A DNA stretch of 7,874 nucleotides, taken from NCBI GenBank assembly GCA_021635425.1, contig JAJWOJ010000084.1, positions 1 to 7,874 of the forward strand, read 5' to 3'. Below are positions 1-6,210 of this stretch, one piece after another (within the stretch, counting starts at the first letter, position 1; every line of letters starts with the position of its first letter). Source of the stretch: Clostridiales bacterium (lineage in GTDB: Bacteria; Bacillota; Clostridia; Christensenellales; Borkfalkiaceae). The notes under the pieces are model-generated. The model made no database searches. It saw nothing but the letters and a program-made list of their open reading frames with translations, and was not told the DNA's origin. A program made the position numbers and the translations under genes.

Positions 1-212
1 GCCGTTTTGTTCGCCGATTCGCGTTCGAACATATCCTGCAAAAGCGCGATATTCCGCCCTATCGCCTTTCTTTCGGCTTCTATGCCGTAATCGTCGTATA
101 ACTTTTTTATAATTTCTTCCTGCGTAAGCGGATGATTTACGTCGCTGTAATATTCCAAAATCTGCAAGATACGTATTATAAGTAATTTTTTGGCTTCTAA
201 GCTATCGGTCAT
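1..212 (-). CDS. WYL-type transcriptional regulator, N-terminal HTH part (partial, runs off window start)
   Basis: Seventy codons are visible, starting at the ATG at 212-210; the rest lies beyond base 1. The protein begins MTDSLEAKKLLIIRILQILE and continues with a helical segment containing HPLTQEEIIKKL and ERKAIGRNIALL. This is the usual N-terminal winged-helix arrangement of WYL-domain regulators of Bacillota, with RKxIGRNI as the probable recognition helix. The ligand-sensing WYL domain would lie outside the window, so the family call rests on the HTH part only. The start is well supported: GGAGGG sits at 224-219, 6 nt before the ATG, and a sigma-A type promoter lies upstream at 242-270. 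It follows rlmD on the same strand but has its own promoter. An inverted repeat next to that promoter (273-300) suggests autoregulation, which is inference. Confidence 0.75.
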   Translation of the reverse strand, partial: MTDSLEAKKLLIIRILQILEYYSDVNHPLTQEEIIKKLYDDYGIEAERKAIGRNIALLQDMFERESANKT

Positions 213-241
213 ATTCTGCCCTCCCGTCAGAGAGTGTTTTT

Positions 242-270
242 ATTTTACCATATTCAAAAATTTTTCTCAA
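242..270 (-). promoter_or_regulatory. Sigma-A type promoter of the WYL-type regulator gene
   Basis: Read on the minus strand, the -35 is TTGAGA (270-265) and the -10 is TAAAAT (247-242), with a 17-nt spacer. Transcription would start near 235, giving a leader of about 23 nt that carries the GGAGGG ribosome binding site. Both hexamers are one base from consensus and the spacing is optimal. Confidence 0.75.
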
Positions 271-272
271 CG

Positions 273-300
273 ATTTATGTGGCGAAAACGGTACATAAAT
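273..300. repeat. 8-bp perfect inverted repeat upstream of the regulator promoter; possible operator
   Basis: ATTTATGT (273-280) and ACATAAAT (293-300) are perfect inverted copies separated by 12 nt. The repeat ends 2 bp before the -35 box (270-265) of the minus-strand regulator promoter, a normal place for a regulator to bind. It is not followed by a T-tract on the minus strand, so it does not look like a terminator for rlmD. The operator role is inferred from position alone. Confidence 0.45.
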
Positions 301-358
301 TTTATCGACAGCCGTTCTTGTTTGATTTATCGAGATGTTCTTTTCTTATATACGTGGT

Positions 359-1873
359 TTATATCTCTTTTTTCGGTTTCTGTTCTTCGGCGCTCTTTTT
401 CGCTTCCTTTAACGAAATCTGCCCTTCACCGTCGCCGAACTCTACGTCCACTACGATATGACTGGCACTTTTTTTGGAAAGCACAACGAGCGTCTCGACG
501 TGGCGGGTTTGGGGAAACATGTCGAAAGGTTTGACGTATTCTATCTTATATTTCGAGAATTCGCCGTTTTCAGGAGCCTTTTTAAGCTCGCCGTCCTCCC
601 GAACCAAAGTTTCCGAAAGCAAGCCGAGGTCTCTCGAAAGGGTTTGCGGCGAACATGAAATATACACTATCCTTTCGGGCAAGGAGGTTTTTATCGCCGA
701 AATAAGCTTTTCGTCCACGCCTTGGCGCGGCGGATCGAGAATAAGCGTGAATTTCGTTCCACCGAGCCTTTCCCTTTCCATAACCACGGGGAGCGCGACT
801 TCGCACGGAGCGCAGATATTTTCCATTTTTTCGTCGAGTCCGTTAAGCTTTTTAAGCTCGTCCGCACAGTCGACCGCTTCTTTGACGATTTCTATGCCGA
901 CCGCTTTTTTGGCGCGCGTTGCGAAAATAGCCGTCAGAAGCCCCGCGCCGCTGTATGCGTCTATAACGACGGTATCGGGATCGGGGTCGGCGGCTTTAAC
1001 GGCTTCGCGATAAATATTTCTGCGGACAAGATCGTTCACCTGCATGAACGATTCGGGACCTATCTCGAATTTAACGCCCATATCTGACGAAACGACTTTT
1101 TTTCTGCCGTAAACGCACTTAAACTCTTTCCCGAAAATAACGTTCGTGTCGTCCTTATTGATATTTACGAAAAGACTGAATTCGCCGAATTCGGTTGAAA
1201 GCAGATCAACAAGCCTGTTTACCTGCGGCAGTTCGTTGCCGTTTATAACGACGGTTATTATGAGTTTTCCGTCCACGTCGCGCACGACGACGTGTTTTAA
1301 AAGCCCGCATTTACTCTCTTCGCTGTATGCCGTAACGTCAAAAACGTCTATGTATTTTCTGATTATTTTAATGATTTTCCCGCACCACCACGGCTGAATG
1401 GGACAATCGTTTATCTGCACTATTCTGTGGCTGTTCTGAGCAAAAAAGCCGATCGCAATGCCGTTTTTTTCCGTCCTTATAGGGAGCTGAAGCTTGTTCC
1501 GATAGCCGTATTCGAGTTCGCTCGGCACCGTCGGCATAACTTTTTCGTCTAAAAACGCGATTTTCGAAAGACAATCTTTGACGATTTTCCTTTTGAGAAT
1601 AAGCTGATGCTTATATTTTAAATGCTGAAGCTGACACCCGCCGCATTTCTCGTATACGGGGCATTTCGGGCGAACCCTCTCCTCGGACGGAACGTAAAGT
1701 TCGACAAGCTTCGCAAAGCAAATATTCTTTTTTACCTTTAAAACTTTATATTTGATTTTTTCCTCGGGAAGGGCGTAAGGCACGAAAACCGTATAGTCCC
1801 CGTTTTTTAAAATTCCCTCGCCGTTAGACCCGGTTTTCTCGACAATGCCGATGTATTCCTCGTTTTTCTCCAT
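359..1873 (-). CDS. rlmD: 23S rRNA (uracil-5-)-methyltransferase, RlmD/RlmCD (RumA) family
   Basis: This 504-residue protein transfers a methyl group from S-adenosylmethionine to C5 of a uridine in 23S rRNA. Residues about 5-60 form a TRAM-like RNA-binding domain. C71, C77, C80 (CPVYEKCGGC) and C157 are spaced like the four 4Fe-4S ligands of RumA. FMQVN is at 277-280. The SAM-binding loop VVIDAYSGAG is at 302-311, DPPR at 380-383, the catalytic cysteine is C407 (YISCSP), and the general base is E460 in QTRHVETL. All key residues are present. Residues 472-504 lie beyond the catalytic domain and look like a shortened form of the longer C-terminal extension found in many Clostridia homologues. 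The ATG at 1873 has AAGGGA about 11 nt upstream. It is the last gene of the four-gene unit, 52 nt after the membrane protein gene. Whether it modifies the U1939 site, the U747 site or both cannot be read from sequence. Confidence 0.95.
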   Translation of the reverse strand: MEKNEEYIGIVEKTGSNGEGILKNGDYTVFVPYALPEEKIKYKVLKVKKNICFAKLVELYVPSEERVRPKCPVYEKCGGCQLQHLKYKHQLILKRKIVKDCLSKIAFLDEKVMPTVPSELEYGYRNKLQLPIRTEKNGIAIGFFAQNSHRIVQINDCPIQPWWCGKIIKIIRKYIDVFDVTAYSEESKCGLLKHVVVRDVDGKLIITVVINGNELPQVNRLVDLLSTEFGEFSLFVNINKDDTNVIFGKEFKCVYGRKKVVSSDMGVKFEIGPESFMQVNDLVRRNIYREAVKAADPDPDTVVIDAYSGAGLLTAIFATRAKKAVGIEIVKEAVDCADELKKLNGLDEKMENICAPCEVALPVVMERERLGGTKFTLILDPPRQGVDEKLISAIKTSLPERIVYISCSPQTLSRDLGLLSETLVREDGELKKAPENGEFSKYKIEYVKPFDMFPQTRHVETLVVLSKKSASHIVVDVEFGDGEGQISLKEAKKSAEEQKPKKEI

Positions 1874-1925
1874 TTTTAATCGTATCCCTTAAATAAATTG
1901 CGCCAAACAGCCTCATAGCCGCGCT

Positions 1926-2465
1926 TTATAATTTCATCCTCGAAACCTGAATATCGACAAGGCGTTGAAATCTCACCATAAGGAAATCGTACAGAATAAA
2001 TCCGACCGCCCCGCCGCCTGCCAGTATCAGATAAATGTATTTTTTCACCCATTCCTTCTGAAGAAAACTCGCGTCGAAGAGAAAATCGGTGAAAAGATTG
2101 TAAATAAGAATCAGCACGCCCACAAACCACACGGTTTTGATGAGCGTAGCTAAAACAACGTTCAGTTTTTTCTCACGGAAAAAATAATTAACCGTGGGGT
2201 GAAGCCCGAAAAAGAGGGCGTAAATTATCACTATTTCCCATCGGGACGTAGTTGCCCCGACAAGCAGACACGAAAGGCAAAGCGTTGCGGCGTAAGTCAT
2301 AAGCCCCGCTTTCGCGCTTTTTTTCGCAAGCGGAAGCATCACGCAAAGGCTCGCCATGAATATGCCCGAATAATCGAGAGCGGGTATGGTTGCGCCGAGA
2401 ACAAGGAAAATAAGCGAAAACGCCGTCGCAATTGCGGACAGCGCGATAAGCTTTGAGTTTTTCAT
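1926..2465 (-). CDS. Conserved integral membrane protein, about six helices, function unknown
   Basis: The 179-residue protein is strongly hydrophobic, with probable membrane helices near residues 7-26, 32-47, 53-70, 76-92, 100-125 and 143-165. A short basic N-terminus (MKNSK) and a basic C-terminus (VRFQRLVDIQVSRMK) suggest both ends are cytoplasmic. The opening KLIALSAIATAFSLIFLVLG resembles small Bacillota membrane proteins that are sometimes annotated as ECF-transporter S-component-like, but no substrate motif is visible and I do not assign a function. Its ATG (2465) is 1 nt after the TAA of the J-domain gene (TAA-A-ATG) and no Shine-Dalgarno sequence is visible, so translation probably depends on reinitiation. 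Being in the same unit as the DUF5685-like and J-domain-like genes suggests a common job at the membrane, which is inference. Confidence 0.8.
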   Translation of the reverse strand: MKNSKLIALSAIATAFSLIFLVLGATIPALDYSGIFMASLCVMLPLAKKSAKAGLMTYAATLCLSCLLVGATTSRWEIVIIYALFFGLHPTVNYFFREKKLNVVLATLIKTVWFVGVLILIYNLFTDFLFDASFLQKEWVKKYIYLILAGGGAVGFILYDFLMVRFQRLVDIQVSRMKL

Positions 2466-2466
2466 T

Positions 2467-3099
2467 TTAACGGCAACTGTTGCAACAGCAGTTAAGGGCT
2501 ATGTTGCAGAGAGCCATCTGACAGCACCAGTCGACGCAGCTGTCTCCGCCCATCTGCGGCGCGCCGTCGTCGTATCTTCCGCCGCCGTTGTTAGCGCCGC
2601 CGTTTCCCGTATAACTCGAAAAGTTTTTATTGGAATCGTTCTTGATTTTTTCGAGAAGTTTATCGTAAGCGGTTTTGTATTTCTGCTCGGAAGGATTCAT
2701 CTGCATGGCGATTTCGAGCTGTTTTTTGCTCTCGTTCGTCCAGTTCTTCTTATAGTATACAACCGATTGCAAGTAATGCCATTCCGCATTTCTCTCGTTG
2801 AAACCGTCGAGTTCGTTCTGCGCGCCCGCAAGGTCTCCGCTTCTTATTTTATCCTCAACGGACTTGAACGCGTTATTCTGCGTCCCCGCGGAAGCGTTTG
2901 ACGCCTCTCTTCTCTGCGCTACTATATCGCGATAAGCGTTATCAAGCTCGGTGAGTTTTTTTGCAGCGGTGTTTCCCGCCTCGCCTTCCAGGAATCTATC
3001 TTCGGCATATTTGGAACGCAATCTTCCGTAAGCCGCGTCAAGTTCTTCGTCCGTACAGCCTTCGTCGAGACCGAATAAATCGTATAAATTATTTGCCAT
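2467..3099 (-). CDS. Degenerate J-domain protein with TPR-like middle and cysteine-rich tail
   Basis: The 210-residue protein has three parts. Residues 4-62 fit a J-domain: YDLFGLDEGCTDEELDAAY for helices I-II and KKLTELDNAYRDI for helix III. The HPD tripeptide that stimulates DnaK is replaced by AED (32-34, in KYAEDR), so the normal Hsp70 function is probably lost or changed. Residues about 78-150 form two TPR-like helical pairs (GDLAGAQNELDGF; WHYLQSVVYYKKNW; SKKQLEIAMQMNPSEQKY). A Gly/Asn-rich linker (about 164-186) leads to a tail with eight cysteines (C188, C192, C193, C198, C204-206, C209), which could bind metal or be acylated; neither can be decided here. The start overlaps the end of the DUF5685-like gene by 11 nt. 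An AGGA motif lies rather far upstream (about 14 nt), so translational coupling is likely. Cys-rich-tailed J-like proteins beside DUF5685 genes are, as I recall, a recurring arrangement in Clostridia. Confidence 0.8.
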   Translation of the reverse strand: MANNLYDLFGLDEGCTDEELDAAYGRLRSKYAEDRFLEGEAGNTAAKKLTELDNAYRDIVAQRREASNASAGTQNNAFKSVEDKIRSGDLAGAQNELDGFNERNAEWHYLQSVVYYKKNWTNESKKQLEIAMQMNPSEQKYKTAYDKLLEKIKNDSNKNFSSYTGNGGANNGGGRYDDGAPQMGGDSCVDWCCQMALCNIALNCCCNSCR

Positions 3100-3973
3100 T
3101 TTTCTTTTTTTCGTCCTTTTTAATCTTTTTGTCTTCTTTTTTAAACGTTTTAAGCGTAACCGCGGGTATGCCGCGGAGAATAATGTTCTGTATAAGCGCG
3201 GAATCGAATTTGAACACGCATTCGTTATAAGCTTCTTTCATTCCCGCAAAAACGGTGGAAAACGCAAAAGAAATATCGCTTCCGTACTTTTTGAGGAGTG
3301 TTTTGAAATCGGGCTGTCTGCCGTAAGCGTAATATAACGGATTGTAATTTTTTTCCTTTATATCCTTTTCGTAATCGTCGAGCGCGTCGATGAGATAAAT
3401 CCACTTCCCGAGAAAATAAAGGAGCTGCCTGACGCCTTTATACTCCTTCCCCGATAAGGCTATGTTGCCGAGTTCCACCATCATCTGCGCAAACGGCTCT
3501 GCGATTTGGTCTACGCTCGCGCACTCCTTTTTTTCAAGCTCGCGAAGCTCCGCATACCTTTCGGTGATTACGCGGTTTATCTCGGGATAAAGCCTTTTTA
3601 CCTTTCTGTTGCCCTTTGCAACGATGAGCTTTTTGAGTTTTCCGCCGTTGCCGTCGGTTATGTCGTCCTCGATTTTATAATACGCCAAAGCGACGTTTAT
3701 ATACGCGCATAAATCCGTTATTTCGTCTCCGCTCGCAATAGGTCTCGGCATAAAAGGATGAACGACGCACCTTTTGCGCTCTATTTTAACATCCTTGCCC
3801 GCGACGTTGTGCAGAAGCGCAGACATGAACGCGATATCGTATGTAAGCGACAATCTTGCCCTTTGTCCGCAATTTTTCCCGATTGCCTTGCATACCGAGC
3901 AATAAAGCGACTTATACAACGTATCGTCCTTTATATATAGGTAAGGGGTGTCGGGCTTTACGTAACCGAACAT
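3089..3973 (-). CDS. DUF5685-type protein, helical, with two Asp-rich motifs
   Basis: The 294-residue protein begins MFGYVKPDTPYLYIKDDTLY and carries YCSVCKAIG (C25, C28) with C35, LTYDIAFMS (43-51) and CVVHP (C69, H72), the pattern I associate with DUF5685. The function of the family is not established. C25, C28, C35, C69 and H72 could form a metal site. Two acidic motifs stand out: DDITD (103-107), and D196, D199, D200 and D204 in LIDALDDYEKDIKEKNYNPL. They resemble the paired Asp-rich motifs of trans-isoprenyl and squalene/phytoene synthases, although they lie closer together (about 93 residues). The last 25 residues are mostly lysine and acidic residues. There is no signal peptide. The start at 3973 is supported by GGAG (3984-3981) with 7-nt spacing and by a promoter and operator-like repeat upstream. 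It is the first gene of the four-gene unit and overlaps the J-domain gene by 11 nt. Confidence 0.85.
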   Translation of the reverse strand: MFGYVKPDTPYLYIKDDTLYKSLYCSVCKAIGKNCGQRARLSLTYDIAFMSALLHNVAGKDVKIERKRCVVHPFMPRPIASGDEITDLCAYINVALAYYKIEDDITDGNGGKLKKLIVAKGNRKVKRLYPEINRVITERYAELRELEKKECASVDQIAEPFAQMMVELGNIALSGKEYKGVRQLLYFLGKWIYLIDALDDYEKDIKEKNYNPLYYAYGRQPDFKTLLKKYGSDISFAFSTVFAGMKEAYNECVFKFDSALIQNIILRGIPAVTLKTFKKEDKKIKKDEKKKNGK

Positions 3974-4000
3974 TTTCTCTCTCCGTTTTCTGATTGTATA

Positions 4001-4019
4001 TTACATTATTGTAATGTAA
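4001..4019. repeat. Perfect 8-bp inverted repeat on the predicted transcription start; likely operator
   Basis: TTACATTA (4001-4008) and TAATGTAA (4012-4019) are perfect inverted copies around a 3-nt centre. The repeat begins 3 bp downstream of the -10 box (4027-4022) and covers the predicted start point near 4013-4015 on the minus strand. That is a classic position for a repressor site controlling the DUF5685/J-domain/membrane/rlmD unit. A second, shorter symmetry is nested in it (TTACA-ttat-TGTAA, 4001-4014). No particular repressor can be named. Confidence 0.6.
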
Positions 4020-4021
4020 AT

Positions 4022-4048
4022 ATTATATTAAACCATGAACTTTGTCAA
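4022..4048 (-). promoter_or_regulatory. Sigma-A type promoter of the DUF5685-rlmD unit
   Basis: On the minus strand a consensus -35 TTGACA (4048-4043) is followed by TATAAT (4027-4022). The spacing is 15 nt, short of the ideal 17. An overlapping TAATAT (4025-4020) gives 17 nt with a poorer hexamer. One of the two is very likely used. The leader of about 40 nt contains the inverted repeat at 4001-4019 and the GGAG site. Confidence 0.75.
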
Positions 4049-4105
4049 TAAAAAATTCCGAAATGCCGTCATTACACAATTCTTTCATTTTGAAACTTCT
4101 TAGTG

Positions 4106-5737
4106 TTATATTTTCTCGATTATGACGGTTTTATCTGCGATAGTCCTTGCGGCGGGGCGGTGCGAAATGATGAGGCAGGTTAAATCTTCGCGCTTTTTTA
4201 TGTTTGCGAGCATGTTCTTTTCCGTCTCTTCGTCGAGAGCCGAAGTAGCCTCGTCCAGCAATAAAACGGGTCTGCCGCTCGCAATCGCCCTCGCAACCGA
4301 AAGCCTTTGAAGTTGCCCCTCCGAAAGCCCCGCTCCGCGTTCGCCGAGCATTGTATCAAGCCCTTCGGGAAGATCGAAAACAAAATCCGCGCAGGCTGTT
4401 TTCAAAGCCGAAACAAGAGTTTTTTCAAGTTTTTCCCCCTCTTCGTCCGAAAAAAACGCGAGGTTTTGCCTGATTGTTCCTGAAAGGAGGAAATTGCCTT
4501 GCGGAACGTATGCGAAAAGATTTCTCGTATTTTCGTCCGCTTTTATCCTTCCGTTTGAATTTTCTATATTTATTTCACCGTTTTGGGGCTTATAAATACC
4601 TAAAAGCAACTTGAAAAACGTACTCTTCCCCGCGCCGGACGCGCCTTCGAAAACAATTGTTTCGCCGCGGGTTATTTCAAGAGACAGGTCGCGGATAACG
4701 CACTCGCTGTCATACGAAAAGCAAAGGTCTTTCGCGATTATTTTTTCAAATGTCCGACAAGTTCCGCCGCAAATGTTTTCCTGCCCGATCTCGTCGATTT
4801 CGCAAAGCCTTTCCGCGCTTGCGAGCCGCGAATAATACACGGGCATGACAGCCGAAAAGGATGTGAACGGACGTTGAAGCTGTTCCATCAAAAGCACGAC
4901 GGAAAGCACCGCGCCGTAATCGGCGGAAGCCCCGAAAGCCTTCACCGCGCACCAGACTATCGCAAACAGCATCCCCGAATTGGAAATGAGCGAATACACA
5001 AGCCCGACCCCCGAATTGAAACGCGCCCTTTGAAGCCTTTTGCCCGAATAAGTGCGGAGAATTTCCTTAGAAGATCCGAGCGTTTTATCCTCTGCTCCGT
5101 ATGCTTTTATCGTAACTTCCGCCGCAACGCTTTCCTGCATGAACGAACGGTCTTCGGCGTCCTTCGCCATTATTTCTTTCTGATATTTCTTGAGTTTGTT
5201 TCTGCAAACGGCGGTTACGGCTACGATTATCATTCCGCCCGCTATCAAAATGAGCGAAAAGAGCCAATCTATCACGAACAATACGGCGAGCGAACCGATA
5301 AGCTGCGTTGCCATACCGAACGCCGCGGGCATGATGCCGACCGTATCGGAAGCTACTTCCGCGGAATCCTGCGTGATGCGCGAAATAAGTTCGCCGCTGT
5401 GATAATTTTTTATGACGGCGTAATCGGCTTTAAGAACTCTTTCGAAAAGTCTGCTCCTCAGCCCCTTGTAAATTTCGGTGCGGGTTTTTTCGGTGTAATA
5501 TCTTAAAAAAGCCTGCAAAACGATTTTTAAAACGACAAGCCCGAACAAAACCGCCGCAAAAAAAATCGTCTCCCCGTTTTCGCCTTTCGCCGCGTGGTTG
5601 ACAAGGTACTTCGTAAGGTATGCGAACGCAACCGAAAGCCCCGTTGCGACAACCGAAGCTATCGACAGCGCGACAACCGAAGCCCTGTATGGTTTTACGG
5701 CTTTTTGAAGCCAGATTTTACCGTTATTTCCGCTCAT
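4106..5737 (-). CDS. ABC exporter with fused membrane and ATPase domains
   Basis: This 543-residue half-transporter probably works as a homodimer in the cytoplasmic membrane, exporting a substrate that cannot be read from sequence. About six membrane helices occupy residues 17-41, 56-79, 133-156, 158-178, 243-265 and 272-290. The nucleotide-binding domain has Y342 as A-loop residue, Walker A GASGAGKST (365-373), Q413 (Q-loop), signature LSEGQ (471-475), Walker B VLLLDE with E496, SALD (499-502) and H526. All catalytic residues are intact. There is no N-terminal C39 peptidase domain, so any leader-peptide cleavage would need a separate enzyme. The ATG overlaps the stop of the S24/S26-type peptidase gene (ATGA), and AAGGGA lies about 8 nt upstream, so the two are co-transcribed and coupled. 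Lipid, drug or peptide substrates all remain possible; the neighbours favour a peptide. No convincing terminator follows it. Confidence 0.92.
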   Translation of the reverse strand: MSGNNGKIWLQKAVKPYRASVVALSIASVVATGLSVAFAYLTKYLVNHAAKGENGETIFFAAVLFGLVVLKIVLQAFLRYYTEKTRTEIYKGLRSRLFERVLKADYAVIKNYHSGELISRITQDSAEVASDTVGIMPAAFGMATQLIGSLAVLFVIDWLFSLILIAGGMIIVAVTAVCRNKLKKYQKEIMAKDAEDRSFMQESVAAEVTIKAYGAEDKTLGSSKEILRTYSGKRLQRARFNSGVGLVYSLISNSGMLFAIVWCAVKAFGASADYGAVLSVVLLMEQLQRPFTSFSAVMPVYYSRLASAERLCEIDEIGQENICGGTCRTFEKIIAKDLCFSYDSECVIRDLSLEITRGETIVFEGASGAGKSTFFKLLLGIYKPQNGEINIENSNGRIKADENTRNLFAYVPQGNFLLSGTIRQNLAFFSDEEGEKLEKTLVSALKTACADFVFDLPEGLDTMLGERGAGLSEGQLQRLSVARAIASGRPVLLLDEATSALDEETEKNMLANIKKREDLTCLIISHRPAARTIADKTVIIEKI

Positions 5738-6192
5738 GCGTTTTTCCCTTTGACTATCCGCCTTAAAACGGCTTTTATTTTTCTCCCGAAAAGAACGAAA
5801 AATCTTCTCGGCTTGTAAAATTTCAGTCTGCGTTTAACGTATTTCAGATACCTTGGACTGTTTAAATCGATTTGCTTTTCGCCCTTGAAATAACTTTCGA
5901 GAACGCCTATAACTTTTTCCTCGGGAACATGCTCGTCGGCATAACAATTGTCGCCGCGGATGACGTACCCTTTCCCGACGACCTTTAAAACCCTGTGAAG
6001 CACATACGCGCCGTCGTCCCGTTTATAAAGCGCAACGTCGTAAGGTTTAAGCCGCTCCGTCTTTTTTGCGATAACAACGACGTCCTTCCCGCTTTTTATC
6101 ATCGGCAACATACTCACGCCGCGGGTAAGCCCCACGTATTTCCCTTCGCTTTCAAGCACCTCTTCGATGCTCATCGTTTTATTCTCTTCCAT
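5734..6192 (-). CDS. Small S24/S26-type serine peptidase (signal-peptidase-like, soluble)
   Basis: The 152-residue protein has the signature of the signal peptidase/LexA-like fold: GVSMLPMIKSG (25-35) with probable nucleophile S27, then DVALYK (52-57), YVLHRVLKV (63-71), YVIRGDN (76-82) and DEHVPEEKVIGVL (86-98). The position that holds the general-base lysine in classical bacterial type I enzymes appears to be H66, as in SipW/ER-type enzymes. There is no N-terminal membrane helix. Residues 111-152 are strongly basic (16 Lys/Arg in 39 residues from R114) with hydrophobic stretches, which could bind membrane lipid. The start at 6192 is favoured over M7 because AGGGGA (6206-6201) lies 8 nt upstream. 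It sits 18 nt after the kinase-like gene and overlaps the ABC exporter gene by 4 nt. A role in cutting an exported peptide is inferred from context. Confidence 0.8.
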   Translation of the reverse strand: MEENKTMSIEEVLESEGKYVGLTRGVSMLPMIKSGKDVVVIAKKTERLKPYDVALYKRDDGAYVLHRVLKVVGKGYVIRGDNCYADEHVPEEKVIGVLESYFKGEKQIDLNSPRYLKYVKRRLKFYKPRRFFVLFGRKIKAVLRRIVKGKNA

Positions 6193-6210
6193 ATCGGTTT
6201 TCCCCTGCGT

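Noticed and set aside
278..320. Possible terminator for rlmD (AACGG...CCGTT on the minus strand)
   Set aside because: The stem is only 5-6 bp with a 20-nt loop and a very short T-run, too weak to call.
213..358. Small RNA or riboswitch in the regulator leader
   Set aside because: The predicted leader is about 23 nt and no conserved riboswitch core or extended pairing is visible.
474..1013. Long plus-strand reading frame opposite rlmD (179 codons)
   Set aside because: It is antisense to conserved catalytic motifs of rlmD, has no ribosome binding site and the composition of a shadow frame.
1876..2130. Minus-strand frame of 84 codons between the membrane protein gene and rlmD
   Set aside because: It overlaps the membrane protein gene in another frame and its predicted protein is arginine-rich without features; the membrane protein frame is clearly better.
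2386..2901. Plus-strand reading frame of 171 codons opposite the J-domain gene
   Set aside because: It resembles no family, runs antisense to a well-supported gene, and its low-complexity Ala/Val-rich start mirrors the codons of the opposite strand.
4874..5506. Plus-strand reading frame of 210 codons opposite the ABC exporter
   Set aside because: It is rich in Arg/His/Phe as expected from reverse reading, with no recognisable domain; the opposite strand encodes an intact exporter.
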